NCBI GenBank assembly: GCA_030544215.1
Contig: JARZZO010000006.1
Location: 50,010,501-50,074,500 of the forward strand
Direction: 5' to 3'
Length of the DNA: 64,000 nt
Source of the DNA: Zantedeschia hybrid cultivar
Lineage: Eukaryota > Streptophyta > Magnoliopsida > Alismatales > Araceae
Below are positions 33,867 to 46,504 of this stretch, piece by piece. Positions within the stretch are counted from its first letter, which is position 1; each line of letters opens with the position of its first letter. The translations under genes and the position numbers were made by a program. Under the pieces are notes generated by a model. It saw only the letters and a program-made list of their open reading frames with translations. It was not told the DNA's origin and did not search any database.

Positions 33867-35044
33867 CTGAACTTCCGTCTGGCCGAAGACGATAAACTTA
33901 GCGCTTGTTGGGAGGCAACCCAATATTTTACTTCAGCTTTTGTATTTCTTTCCTTTTAGGTCCCTGAGCAGTAGTCGCCGTGGGTATGTCGCCGCCTCGT
34001 CATTACAGGTTGTTTCGCTCCTTCACAAATTCTCTTCTGGCTGCATATTTTTCATATCTTTTATGCCATTGAGGACAATGTCAATCAAGTTGGGGGGTGG
34101 GACAATCAATTTGATATGCATTTATTGAAAATCTTTTGAAGAAAACTGATATCTTTCACTGAAAAATGGTCAAATTTTTTCAAAAACTTCTTTTCACATC
34201 CTAGGAAAATTGCATGAAAATCATGTTTTATTAAGTAAATCTTTAACAAATCAGTTTTTTTGGTTGTCACATTGGTTAAAGAACCTTCAAAGGTTAAATA
34301 TCCCACTTTACAAAAGTCCACGGCAGGATGATTTTCACACATACACGGCAACTTAGAATAAATAAAAGATCTTAAAAGTATAGAATTGCTGGAATCAACC
34401 TCAAGGATAAGACTACTTATTCTAATTTTTCTTTTGGGTTGAACGAAAGGAATGTGTAGGATCCGTAATAGGGGACTGTCCCACTCAGCACTCTAAAAGA
34501 GGCGGTCATTTAAAAATTGACAGCTGCAAACACTAAAGGCGATAGAAGGCGTTAAAAGAGGTAAAGGAAGGTAGGTGGCAAAAAGTACGAACTTCCCTTA
34601 GGCAATTCAAAGAGAGTGGCAAAAAGTACGCACTCTCAAAAGCAAAAATACAATGAAATGAAAGAAAACGCCACGCTAAAAAGTCCATCGTAATAAAAAC
34701 ATGACCAAGTCGTGAAAAGTGCTGAGTTGGGACGGGAACTGAAAGACGGTCCTCACTGACTGATCGGGAAATCTTTTATTCTCTTCTCCTCCCCAGGTAG
34801 TCTTATCTAAAGGGTAGTAAAGGTAAGAATATACCAGAAAGGTCGGAAACGAGTTCTAAGCGTGCCAATTCTCATGCACGATCACCTGTCGTGAATCAAA
34901 ATATTGTGAGATATGAAAAACTTTAGCTTAACCAACCGGCTACCACTTAAATTGATTGTGAAAGATACTACAAATGAAGCATGATATTTCATTGTTTGTC
35001 CTAACTTGTCCTTGTTTGCATTGCTAAGGGACTAGCAATGAGCA
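33867..35044 (+). other. Athila 3' noncoding region, no env-like ORF
   Basis: These 1.18 kb contain no supported frame. Many Athila elements have an env-like ORF here; this copy has none. A direct repeat of GGCAAAAAGTACG occurs near 34576 and 34617. GAGGACAATGTCAATCAAGTTGGGGGGTGG (about 34073-34101) looks like a second purine tract resembling the one at 35045. Confidence 0.75.
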
Positions 35045-35056
35045 AGTTGGGGGGTG
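35045..35056 (+). promoter_or_regulatory. Polypurine tract of the Athila element
   Basis: AGTTGGGGGGTG immediately precedes the 3' LTR start TGATAAAG. Confidence 0.85.
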
Positions 35057-37166
35057 TGATAAAGTGTTAAATTGATCATTTAAGGGCAACCATATGCATT
35101 ATACTCATGTTTTTATCTACAAAATAGCATGAAATGATAGATAATTGTGTAACAAGTCCAACGATACCAATTTCATCAAATTCTAACTTAAAAACATCGT
35201 CATTTCATGTGATTAAAGGAGCATAGCGCATTTGCGGTTTTTCGACAAAACCGAGACGAAAGGAATAAATATGATGATATTTTTATGATAATGCGCTAAA
35301 TTATATTTATTTTATGTGAACAGGACATGCCGATGATACAGTGCAGCTGGTGGAGTTTCCGGAAATTTGGGGGAGGTCTAGTGTGCGGATTTCAACTAAA
35401 GTAAGGGTAAAAATGCAATTTGATTCCTTCCTTCGCTGGAGTTTCCCAAAACCCACTATTTCCTTCCTTCTCTCCAATTTCCTAAACCGCAGTCCTACTT
35501 CTTCTCCAATTTCCCTTCCCGCACGCACTCCTCTCTATATATATTTCACCCTCTCTTCTTTTCTAAGAAAAAAATCGGAACCCGATAGTTTCTCTCCTTC
35601 TCCCTCTTGGTTTCCCAGCACGATTTAGCCTCTCTTTCTCTCCACTATTCCTCCTCTCTCCCCAGGTTTTCCAGAACCTCTCGGTTTCTCTCAGTTTCTC
35701 TTCTTCCTCCCTCTCCGATTTCTCTTCCTCTCTCTCCGGTTTATCTTCCTCTCTCTTAGCCGCACTCTTCCTCCTTCTCCGGTTCCTTTTCGTTCTCTCT
35801 CTTTCCGTTTTCTCCCCAAGCTCTCCCTCTCTCTTCTCTCCCCGTTTTCTCCTCCTCTTCTTAATCTCTCCCTTGCTGTCTCTCTCTCTACCTCCCCTCC
35901 TACCCGGCAACCTCCTCAAGTTCCATCGGCCAGCAGCTTTACGGCACATCCCTCCTACCCTGCACCAGCCAGCAACTTAACTGCCACGGCTCCCACGCAC
36001 CTGAAGTTCCTCCAGCTGTCCCAGCAACACCCCACGCAGCAGCCTTCACGCATGCAACACCCCATGCAGCAGCTTCCCAGCAGCACACCAGCGCAGTCTT
36101 CACAGCAACCTGCAGGAAGCCCACCGCAGACAACACTCCACGCGCCAACCTGCCGCATCGGTAAGCTGCTCCTCCACAAGCCACTGCAGCCCAAGCAGCT
36201 CCACTCGACAGGCTTCCAGCCGAGTTTATCTAGCACCGCCGGTCTCCTCCATGCATACCTGCACGTAGCCGACCTTCACGCATGCAGCAAAGCCTTCTAG
36301 CTCCACGCGTGCGCATGCATGCTCGGGTGAAACCCGGTGTCCCTACACGCACCAGCATCGAACCTGCAAGCATATCCGGCAGCCTCCTACTATTCTCCAC
36401 GCACCTGCTGCACCTTCAGCGGCAGCAACCCAACCTGCAGCAACCCCACTGTCTGTGCGCCAACAGTTTTCCAGCACCTTCAGCGGCAGCAACCCAGCAG
36501 CAGTAGCCGGCAGCTTCATCCTTCACCCAGCGTCTGTCCCGTGAACATGCAGCAGCTGGCCTTCTCCAAGCTCTCCCAACGCATGCATACGCGTAGCCGG
36601 CTGAAGCCCTCCACGTAGCCTGCTCTTCCAACACCGGACCACTGCGCCATACCTTGCTTTTTTCTTTTCTTTCCCCTATTAGTTTAGAATTAGGTTAATT
36701 ACTTAGGGTTAGTTAGTTGTTATTTGATATTTTGATTATTTAGTTTAAGTTTATTAAACAATTAAACTTTGTACTCTGTTTCATAATTTTTAGATAATTC
36801 ATGTTTTCTACGTAGTTAAATTTTAGTGTCTTTGTCATAGATTTTAGTTGTGCTTATTTTTTATAAGAGTTTGTGTTTAATTTCTGAAAAAGAAAAGAAA
36901 AAAAGACTTGTTTGATTTAAGTAATCCTATTTTTAGGTAACATTAGTTAACTTAATTTTAGTTTAATTAAGTAATAATTAGTTTCCTTAAATTTTCACTT
37001 ATTTTTAGATTAACTAAAGTCCAAAGTTTTCAAAGTTAAAATTCTACCTCCCTGTGGATCGACTCGGACTCACCACTGTTAATTTTTAAAATCTGATTTG
37101 AGTGAGCCGGATAAATTTAGATTGAACATTTTTATGTGTTTAACGAAGCACAATTCGAAACGATCA
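35057..37166 (+). repeat. 3' LTR of the Athila element (2110 bp)
   Basis: Partner of 25232-27330. It carries an extra 11 bases (CTTCCCAGCAG) near 36071-36085, probably a small local duplication of CCCAGCAG-like sequence. It ends CGATCA and is followed by the target duplication CATGT. Confidence 0.94.
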
Positions 37167-37171
37167 CATGT

Positions 37172-40100
37172 GATATGACATAAGGTCCTTCCCAGTTGGG
37201 TTGGAGCTTAGAACGCGGACCACCATGTTTTACAAAATTCTTTTGACAACCATTTCACCAACTTTAAACTTTCGTTCAATGACTTTCTTCTGATAAAAAC
37301 GTGCTAGTCTATTTTGATAAACTCTTGCATAATTAGCTGTTGACCATCTTCTCTCGTCTAAGAGTTCCAATTGAGCAAGGAGTGCTGAACAGTGTTCATC
37401 AATGGAAAATTCATTGTTCAATTATACTCTTAATGACGGTATGAGGATCTCGTATGGAACTACCGCCTCCATTTCAAATGTTAAGGAATAAGGAGTTTAT
37501 CTAGTGGGCGTGCGGATTGAAGTTCGGTAGGCTCATAGAGCCTCAACCAATTTTTTTGGCCAGTCTGTGAATTTGTTAGATTTGCACGTCTTTTTGATGA
37601 TTTTTATCAAACTCTTGTTAGTTGCCTCTGCTTGGCCATTGCCTTGCAGATAATAAGGAGATGAATGATGCAATGCAATTTTGTACATGTTGCAAAGGTC
37701 TTTCAATTCTTGTGACACGAACTGCGGTCCATTGTCGGTGACGATGGTGCTTGGAATTCCAAATCTGGTGATGATGTTCCTCATGATGAACTTGCAGACG
37801 GTTGATGCTTTGACTTCCGTGTATGCTTCAGTTTCTGCCCACTTGGTGAAGTATTCCGTTGCCGTGAGGATGAAAGATTTTTGCTTGATGCCGGAATCGG
37901 AATTGCCAAGGGGTCCAATGATATCGAAAGCCCACATGGAGAAAGGCCATGGGGAAGAAACAGGATGGAGTGAAGATGCAGGAGAATGAATTTTGTCAGC
38001 GTGAAGTTGACACTTGGCACACATACGGACATATCCTACACAATCTTCTTCCATGTTTGGCCAATAAAATCCTTGTCTAAATATCTTCTTTGCTAGCATT
38101 TGTCCATTAACATGGCCACCACAAACTCCAGCGTGAGCCCCTTCCATAACCTTCCAAAGCTCATCTTCGTCCAGACATCTTAGAAGAACTCCATCAAAAC
38201 CTCTTTTGTACAATGTTCCCCCAACTAGGGTGTATCGTTGAGCAACTCTCTTGATAGCCCTTTTCTCCTCAACTGTGGCTTCTTCAGGATATGATTGATC
38301 TTCACAAAATTTGGCAATTTCATAGTACCATGGCTTCTGTTCATCATCCATCTCTTCTAACAACTCCATCAACATGATTTCTCTTTTTTCCACGATATCT
38401 CCATCTCTGACCTTCTTCAGCAACTTTTCCTTGGTTCTCAGAAACGAAGGGTCTTTCACGGCGGGTGAAAGATGCCTATAAACTATGATTGATTCAGATT
38501 GCCTGCTGACTGGAAAATCGAGAGAAGATGCGAGTGAGGCTAGAGCGTCAGCTAAGATGTTCTGATTCCCAGGAACATGGACGAAGATCAATTTAGTAAA
38601 AAGATTTGAATAAGCAGAAGTAAGTTTTTGATAAGGCTTGAGTTTGGGATCAAGGGTTCGATACTTGGTTAACACTTGGCGAAGAATCAATTGGCTATCA
38701 CCCACAATCTTGAGTTTGGTAACACCATGGGAATGAGCAGCCTCGAGGCCAGCAAAGAACGCCTCGTATTTAGCTATATTGTTGGTGACTGGAAAGTCAA
38801 GCTGAAAGGCTTGTGGAATGGTGATACCTTCGGGTGATAACAGAACAATACCAATACCCTTTCCATGGGAATTCAGAGCTCCGTCAAAATGCAGAGTCCA
38901 CATATTATCTCTGATTTGGTCTATGGACATCAGTTCCTCATCCGGAAACTCCGATTGGACTGGATCAAAACGAGGAAGGGGGTGATGAGCGAGATGTTCT
39001 GCTATGGCATAGCCTTTGATCGCTTTCTGCTGAATGTAAGTGATATCGAATTGAGATAGAAAGCTTTGCCATCGCGCTAACCTATCAGTAAGGACAGATT
39101 TCTCCAGAAGAAATTTGATTGGATTCATCCTAGCAATGAGATGGACTTCATGGGCTAGAAAATAATGTTTCAATTTCTGAACAACCCAAACCAATGCTAC
39201 ACATGTTTTCTTCATCGCTGTATATCTCTGTTTAGCAGGGTTGAGAAGTTTAGAGAGATAGTAGGCTGCCCTCTCCTTTCCTTCTTCATCCTCTTGTGTT
39301 AGGACAGCCCCCACTTCATCATCCAGGACAGAAATGTAAAGTATCAATGGTTTGCTTGGAGATGGTGGTCTCGAAACAGGAGGACTTGCCAAATAATTCT
39401 TTAATCCATCGAATGTTTCCTGACACTTATCGTCCTAATCGAATTTGATTCCTGGCTTGGTAAGCTCGTAGAATGGCTTACACCATTGTGAGTGCTGGGA
39501 GACAAAACGGCGAATAAATTGCAACATCCCGATTAATCCTCTTAACTCCTTCAAGTTCTTGGGAGGTGGCATCTCTTTGCTAGCCTTCGCCTTGTTGGGA
39601 TCGATCTCAATTTCCCGTTTGCTGACAATGAATCCAAGTAATTTCCCTGAAGATACCCCGAATACACATTTCTTGGGGTTCATCTTTAACTGATATTCCC
39701 TTGATCTCTCTAACACTTTTGCCAGAACTTTGGCATGCTCAGCCTTTGTCTTAGATTTAACCAACAAGTCATCCACATACACTTCTAGATCTATATGCAT
39801 CATGTCGTGAAATATTGCCATCATAGCCCTCTGATAAGTGGCTCCAGCATTCTTTAATCCAAATGGCATGACGACATAGCAGTATGTTCCCCAAGGTATA
39901 GTGAATGATGTCTTCTCCTGATCTTCTTCTGCCAATTTAATCTGATTGTATCTTGAAAACCCATCCATAAATGATAAAGTCTCATAGCCAACAGTGTTAT
40001 CAATGAGTACGTCAATATGGGGCAATGGAAAATCATCTTTAGGACACGCCCGGTTTATATCTCGGAAGTCAATGCGAATCCTGACCTTCCCGTCCTTCTT

Positions 40101-40964
40101 CATAACCGGGACTATGTTGGCAACCCATTGTGGATAGAGGACAACTCTAATAAATTTAGCTTTATGTAATTTGTCGACCTCTTCCTTCATCTTCAAAGCC
40201 ATTTGCGGGTGGAATCGCCTTAATTTCTGCTTGACTGGGCTAGCTCCTTTCTTTAATGTCAATATGTGTTCCACTAAGGACGAGTCTAACCCCGGCATAT
40301 CTTCATAACTCCAGGCGAAAGTGTCCTTATAGTCCTTAAGAACTTGTACCATTGCCTTCTCATCTTCTTCAGAAAGATTCTTGCTGACGAGGACAACCTT
40401 AGGTTCGTCTTCAGTCCCTAAATTGATTTCTCTGGTGGGCTCTTCTACGGCAGCTGAGGGTTCATCGAATCTCTTCACTCCACTGGCATACGCCTCAGCT
40501 GCGTCCTCGTCATCTTCTTCATCTTCAACAATGGGGTCTTTTTCATGTATCAACTCATACACCCTATATCCATCATTGACTAACTCATCATTCATACATT
40601 CTTCTGGCATCTGAATGAGATTTTCCAATAACTGAGGGATCATTGAGCAAGAAAGGCATCTGTTAGCTAAGTCCTGGAGATATCTATCTGGAATCTGTCT
40701 ACCCTTAGACTTTCTAGACTTCCTAACCTGATTAACTTGCCTAGAGCTAGACTGTCTAACTTCACTAGACTCCCTATTCTGACCTAATGAAGATGAAGCA
40801 GAATAAAAATCATGGGATACAGATGAAAATATAGGAGAATCCTCTCGAGGGGAGGGGCAGAGTAGATTTAGAAGAGAATGTTGACCGAAAGACCCGCGCG
40901 ATGGGGTATAATCGAACAAGTAAGAGGTTTCCTCAATGAGGATCTGGGAAGAATTTGTTGCCAA
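37172..40964 (-). pseudogene. Tat pol: RT, RNase H, archaeal-type RNase H, integrase
   Basis: In element sense the frame from 40964 holds RT: VRIRIDFRDINRACPKDDF, FMDGFSRYNQIKL, VVMPFGLKNAGATYQRAM and active-site YVDD (39768-39779). One in-frame TAG (39435-39437) lies before the first RNase H (ERAAYYLSKLLNPAKQRY). Next comes the second RNase H (WTLHFDGALNSHGKGIGIVL, YEAFFAGLEAAHSHGV, VHVPGNQNILADALASLAS), diagnostic of Tat. Integrase has the CCHC-type finger region (GFYWPNMEEDCVGYVRMCAKC), core D in WAFDIIGPLG, D in IVTDNGPQF and E in GNGQAEATNKSL. At 37533 a TGA replaces the Trp of the family ALWAYRT block. Further stops and a frameshift near 37230 follow. The rest of the integrase is at 25078-25231. 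Confidence 0.94.
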
Positions 40965-41765
40965 ATTGGCGTTTTTTTTTGGGCAATAGAAGAGTTAAGC
41001 ATAAAACAGGAATGAAGATGAATAGAAGGAGAATGAGATGAGGGAAGTGGCACTAAGGCCAGAGGATTAGGGGGATCATACAGCAGTAAGTCCCAGATTA
41101 AATCATACATCCTCTCTAGATCGAGAGGAGGTGGTGGAATGAGGTCCCGTGGGGACAAAGTGATCATGACGGGCGGGGCCCGTGGAATGTCTTCAATGAT
41201 GACCCGTGACCAAGTCGGGGTCAAGAGCAAAGTGCGAAACAAGGTGTGAAGCATGAAAACATGAGAATGATAAGTCCCCCTCCAAAGCAGATCCGTGGGG
41301 TAGCCAGCTTCATAGGGGTCATCTGGCTCCCCTTCATCAGAGCAGTATCCTCTTGTCGAAAATAGCGCCAGGACCTTCGATCAGCTCATCGATTTGCGGT
41401 GGCCACTTGGGTTCTGCAGGATCAAGAAACAGCCTGTTCAGCGCGATGTAGAGATCTCTTAAATTGAACCACCTGTACCATTCACATTCAGGATCTTGGA
41501 ATTTTCTCCTCTTCATAGGCCGCAGAGCCTCCAAGGACTGGTACGTGAGTAGTTCTGAGCAGTGTCTAGCCAAGTCTCTCCCATATATATCGTGGAGGTC
41601 AAAACATGAAGTAATAACCACCGTGTTGTCATGGCTTATTACGGGCCCCTTTACAAAATGAGTGTATAGAGTCCACGTTAGGGGGTCCTGACCTTCCTTG
41701 GGCGGTGTAGACATCGTCTCCCAGACTTTCTGGCCGCCTTCATTCTCTGCTTGCTGAACAATGTC
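40965..41765 (-). pseudogene. Tat linker between protease/G-patch and RT, broken
   Basis: A frame at 41714-41337 continues the gag-protease frame past a TAG (41766-41768). It reads WTLYTHFVKGPVISHDNTVV and then CEWYRWFNLRDLYIALNRLF, with no domain I can name. A frameshift near 41340 leads to a second frame at about 41339-40868 rich in Pro and Leu. Another shift joins the RT frame near 40964. Such a poorly conserved linker before RT is expected in Tat elements. Confidence 0.7.
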
Positions 41766-44700
41766 CTACTTCATTTTTCTCGGCTTATAGCCCAGGCCGT
41801 TTCCAGGTATTCCTCGGTGGTCTTTGACGGGAGTGGTCCTGCCTTGTAACTGTGTACCCAGGCCTCTTCCAGGCTGATAGCCATTCTTCATCATTATCCT
41901 CCATCCTGGGGTACTCATGCACTTCCCCCTCTTTATGGCATTCAACGGATAAGGAGAAATAGTGGCAGTTTTCAGAGGATCAGCCACTGGATGGTAAACC
42001 TGTAATACCGACAGAAAAGGTTGTCGGCCAGGTGAAGAAATGGAATTGACATTCAAAGAGTGAGCAACAGCAAGGATCGACATGCTCGTAACCTTAATAA
42101 TTCGTCCTTTGAAGGGGAATTTGAGGCATTGATGATTCGTGGAGGGAATCGCCTCAAGAGTTTTTATGTAAGGACGACCCAATATGGCGTTTAAAGAAGG
42201 GTCGATTTCCAAGATGTGAAATTCGACCTCTGCATGACTTACAGGGCCTAGCTCCACCTTCAAATAGACCATTCCCAGAGGGGAACGGGTGGAATTAACA
42301 TATGCCGTCACGGAGATGGGGCTAGGCAGCCATTTTTCCTTGGGCACACCGCACAATTCTAGGGTCTTCGGAGGTAGAACATTGATCGAAGCCCCGGTGT
42401 CAACCAGACATGCATCCATGGCCTTCTTGCATATGTTGACCGTGATGCTCAGAGCCATGCTTCTGGCCGCTGGCGGTGCTAGTTCCGATGTATGAAATGA
42501 AATAGAGGGCTGATCCCCCTGGGGAACTAATAGTGTTGCAATCTTTTCCACCGGTACGTCCTCGTTGACCATCACCTTCTGCAGATATTCCATCAGAGCT
42601 TCTTGGTGAGTCTTTGATCTTTTAATCAGTTCAAGCACGGAGATCCATGCCGGTATCTGATCCAGATGTTTCAACAAATCATACTGAGTACCTGGTGCAC
42701 TCTCTTCATTGTGTGCTTCCTCTGTCGGCTGTGATGGGCCGTCTCTAACTGTTGACTGAGGAAAGACTTTGTTGAAAATTCTCCCACTCCGGAGCGCATG
42801 TTCCTCAGCCGTGGAAGGTCCGGGTGATACTTTGAGTACCGCAGGGTTGGATGGTGCGGATGGGGTAGAGTGTTGGTATGTAGGTGGTGGCGTGGGGTTA
42901 GTCGGTGGTGGCGTGGTGCGGATTAAAGGCCTAGATGGTTGAATAGTGGATGAAGTGGGGAACGGCATGCGTAGTAGCGGTTTAGAAGGTTGGATGGTAT
43001 CTGGGTAAGCGGTAGTAGTAGCGGGTGAAGTAGGGAATGGTATGCGGAGTAGGGGTCTGGATGGTAGGAGGGGTGCGTAGTTGGTTTGCGGGGGGTTATT
43101 TAGTGGAGGCGTAGTGGCGTAGGGCGTAATGGGCTTGAGGAAAGCGGGTGGTGGTAATGGGTTAGCGGGTGCGGGTGAGTGATATGCGGGTGTTGGTATA
43201 GGGGTAATGGTAATGAGCTGTGGTCTGGGTATATGGATGGTGCGGCGTAGTGGTTGTTCTGCGGTACTCGGAATGTGACCCGTTGAATAGATAGAGGAAG
43301 AGTCCTCTATCCTCCACTGTTGCCCGCGGTTAGCCTCAGGCCGGCTATTTGTCAGAATGGGGCCAACTTGGTTCTGATTTTGATGCTCCGGAAGCGGGTT
43401 CTGCACTATGTCCATGTTCGGTGGTGGTGCTGCTTGTGCTGGTGCTCTTACTTGTTGTTGTTGCTGCTGCTGTGGTGGTCTTCTTGCTTTTAAGGCTGAT
43501 ATGTATTTTTTCATCTCCTCCCAGTCAATGCCGCCCTGCTCATTGAGATCATGAATGTAATCTCTACATTGGAAGCAGGTGTCGATAGTGTGTCCAAGTT
43601 GCCTATGGAAATAGCAATACCTAGACGTGTCGGCATTCTGGGACCAAATCGCCTTTTCTCTTGGCAGGACTAAGGCATTAGCTGCCATTAGAGCACTAAA
43701 AATGTCTGCCAAGGACTCTGGGAGGACCGGGTATTCTGCCCTCCTCGGGCCTGGAGGTCTTCTCTGCTGATTGTAGTCAATAGGAGAAGGGACATTATGA
43801 TATGCCGGCGGTGCACGCGGTTGATACTGCTACTGTTGCTGATACTGCTGTTGTTGTAGTGGCTGGTACTGCAAGTGCCGTTGCGGCGGCTGCTGTGGCT
43901 GTTGTTGTTGCTGTTGCTGGCTCAGCTGTTGAGGCCGCTGATATTGGGGCTGCTGATACTGAGGGTTTGGCTGCTGCCTGTACCCTTGCTGGTTCGGCTG
44001 CGGTGGCCTCTGGTACTATTGTTGACTCCTCACGAACTGGGGCGAATTGTTGTTCATACTACTGATTTGCTCATGAGAGAGCGTGCCCTCAGTAGTTGGA
44101 CCTATGCTGGTAGAATTTGGCACTGCAGGCTTCCGAGGTGGAGGCCTGCTAGGTCTGTGAGGATCAAAGACGCTAGAGAACGTATCATCCTTGAAGGCAT
44201 TCTGACAGTACCGCGCTCTTTCATAGAGCTCTGCCATGTTGGTCAGATTGTTTAGGGAGAGGACTAGTTTGAACTGGAGTGTGGCATTGGAAATCAGCAT
44301 CTTCACTTGCTCTGACTTGGACAAGTGATCTTTTACTTTCTCGGCCAAGCCTCGCCATCTGTCGGCAAAACTGACGAACTCCTCATCGGGTTTCATCTTC
44401 TCTGCTATTAGGTCAGTGATGGACAGGGAGGGAGCGACTCTGTCCTGGTATCGTTGAATGAATTTTCGGGAAACGATACCATAGTCCTCTACTTCGGAGG
44501 GTTCCAAGGAAAAGAACCACTCGAAGGCTGGTCCCTCTAGATATCTCCTGAACAAAAAGGCCAACGACCACTTGTCGTTTTGCCAGAAGGATGACTCGTA
44601 CATGAACTCCTTCAAGTGGGTGAAGGGGTTACCAGTACCGTTGTACTTTCGGTACACTGGCATCTCGGAGGGTGGCAGATGGAACACTGGCAGGCTTGGT

Positions 44701-45476
44701 AAGTTGATTTCCGGTGCAGCTTTGACCCCCATCATCTTCTAGAGGTTGTTGAATTGTTCGTCCATGTGCTCCATTTTAGCCAGCAACGCTTGCGTTGTCG
44801 GATCAGCCTGGGGAGGAGGGGGAGGTGGAGGTACTTGATAGGCCTGTTGCCTAGAGTACGTTGGACAAGGAGGACAGTAAAGAGGAGGTCCGGCAGAGCT
44901 TCCGCCATGCTCGAGGGCATTTTGGTACGCGGGTGTTAGCGGTCTGGCCGGTTGCCTAGAAGATGAAAGTTGCGGCCCAGCTGGCTGAGAAGTGACATGG
45001 AGGCCTTCCATGGCCTGATGAATGTAGGGAAGATGATGAGGAGGTTGCTGAGGGATGGCAGGGGGAGCTGCAGGGTTCGGCTCGGCAGACTACATGGGCG
45101 TCTTCCCCTTCAGAATGGACTGGATCGCCTCGAACTGCTGAGGGTCCAGACAGGAGGCAAGAACTCCCAAAGCATTTACAAGATTCGAGGGATCAGAAGA
45201 TGAGGGATCATCAGGATTCATGTCCCCCTCAAAGGTAGGATTAGGGACCGCATGCACATGTGGGGGAGGATCAAGATATTGATCATGAGGATGATAAAGA
45301 GGGGTTGAGACATTCCCCTCATGTCGAGTTGGAATAGGAAGAGAATTATGGGAGGCATCAGCATCTCTCCCGCTCTCGAAATGGTAATCAGAATTGCGAG
45401 GGGCATTAGCATCTCCCTCGTAGTTGATCATGGCATCTGGAGCCACGCTCAAGTCCCTGCCTGATCGGAGCAGCAT
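41766..45476 (-). pseudogene. Tat Gag and aspartic protease with G-patch, four in-frame TAG stops
   Basis: All pieces lie in one frame (start 45476: MLLRSGRDLSVAPDAMINYE). Stops at 45090, 44739, 44016 and 43830 are all TAG. The capsid domain at 44735-44180 includes FHLPPSEMPVYRKYNGTGNP, FLFRRYLEGPAFEWFFSL and YQDRVAPSLSITDLIAEKM. A Gln-rich linker (44015-43800, CAG/CAA repeats) precedes a nucleocapsid-like CYFHRQLGHTIDTCFQCRDY. A Pro/Thr-rich stretch follows. Protease (about 42500-42100) has the active site CLVDTGASINVLPP and the downstream ILGRPYIKT. A G-patch-like segment (GYQPGRGLGTQLQG then GLGY) ends the frame at 41766, again on TAG. Confidence 0.92.
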
Positions 45477-46481
45477 AATATTAGATTTTTTTCAGAGATT
45501 GACAAACAAGTTGTACAGATATTTAAACAAACAAGTGGATGTTTAACGTGATTTTAGGATTCCTTGTTGGATTATTTGGATTTAATTAAATCACAAATTC
45601 GCTCAAGGGATGGGATCCTAGTTTCAGTTCAATATCCACCGTTATATTCTATGGCTTACTCTCACAACTTTTATGGAAATCTAACCGGGACTTCAAATGG
45701 TACAACCAGCCCGATGATCAAGGAGGAATACCTTGATTTTGGGGACTTACGGAGGTCTTTAACGCCAACTACTCTAGTCTGATCGAGGGACCGACCCAAT
45801 CAGAGAGAGTTGAAGACGTAAAGAAGAGTGTTCCTAAGAAAAAGAGGGTGTTAGCCTCAATGCGTATGACCTGTAGCCTGGATGGCCTCTAATGCTTAAT
45901 ATATAATGGGTAATAGCACACAGATCACCAAAATCTGAGAACTGAAGAAGAAATAAGAAACTGCCTGAATTGCGTCGCCTTTGGTCGACGCTATTCAAAC
46001 AGAGCCTTAATTTTTCGCAGAAGCTCAGATAGCAGACAACAGAGAAAAGAGACTGAAAGGCGTCTGGGTATGACGACGCAATTTGAAACGCGTCGCTGTT
46101 CCTAGACGCTTTTCAAGTCGCAGATGCAGTTTTTCAGGAGGAATTTCTGGATTGATTCCCCCTCAAACAGGATAAAAACCATAAATAATCAACTCATGCA
46201 AAAGATTTTTTGTTTCAGGTTTTAAGAGGATGATTTTATCAACTAAACAACTAAGATATCAGTCAATCACACAACATTTCATCACAAAAACAGCTTTTCA
46301 ACTAATCAACGGGCAGGGCAAGATCTTGCCACAGGGGTGTGCACGTGGTGCACGTAGGAAATTAACTAAACTAAAAACACTCACCAATTGGTGTGGGCGT
46401 GTCGAGAGACACAAGTGGTGCACCGTGGGTGCCCGATTGATAACAGTAAGAACAAAAAACTAAAAGATGGCGAGACCAAGT
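45477..46481 (-). other. Leader of Tat element 1, with foldbacks
   Basis: Noncoding leader between primer site and gag. GCGTC/GACGC foldbacks lie at 45964-45998 (CTGAATTGCGTCG against CGACGCTATTCA) and 46052-46118 (two in tandem). No gene is supported. Confidence 0.8.
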
Positions 46482-46497
46482 CCCACCGTGATCGCCA
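46482..46497 (-). promoter_or_regulatory. Primer binding site of Tat element 1
   Basis: On the minus strand this is TGGCGATCACGGTGGG, seven bases inside the 5' LTR. It fits the TGG start of tRNA-primed sites. The tRNA is not certain; an Arg- or Asn-type primer is usual for Tat elements. Confidence 0.65.
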
Positions 46498-46504
46498 AAA
46501 ATGC

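Larger units (their letters stand above)
25232..37166 (+). mobile_element. Complete Athila-lineage retrotransposon, target duplication CATGT
   Basis: The element spans 11,935 bp from TGATAAAGTG to CGATCA with CATGT on both flanks. LTRs are 25232-27330 (2099 bp) and 35057-37166 (2110 bp). They differ by an 11-bp indel and about 49 substitutions (by eye, about 97.7% identity). A tRNA-Asp-type primer site and a purine tract delimit the internal region, which has gag, protease, RT, RNase H and integrase in Ty3 order. There is no env-like frame between integrase and the 3' LTR. Stops and one frameshift make it non-autonomous. Confidence 0.95.

Noticed and set aside
33867..35044. An env-like ORF expected after Athila integrase
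   Set aside because: No frame above about 80 codons and no signal peptide or membrane pattern were found.
43802..44255. Plus-strand Ala/Val- and Leu-rich frames with membrane-like composition
   Set aside because: They are the reverse strand of the CAG/CAA repeat encoding the Gln-rich Gag linker.
39435..45092. Programmed amber readthrough linking Tat gag and pol
   Set aside because: Six TAGs lie at unrelated places, including inside Gag and between RT and RNase H, where readthrough is not expected. Mutational decay is simpler, though the TAG at 41766 cannot be excluded as a natural gag-pol boundary.
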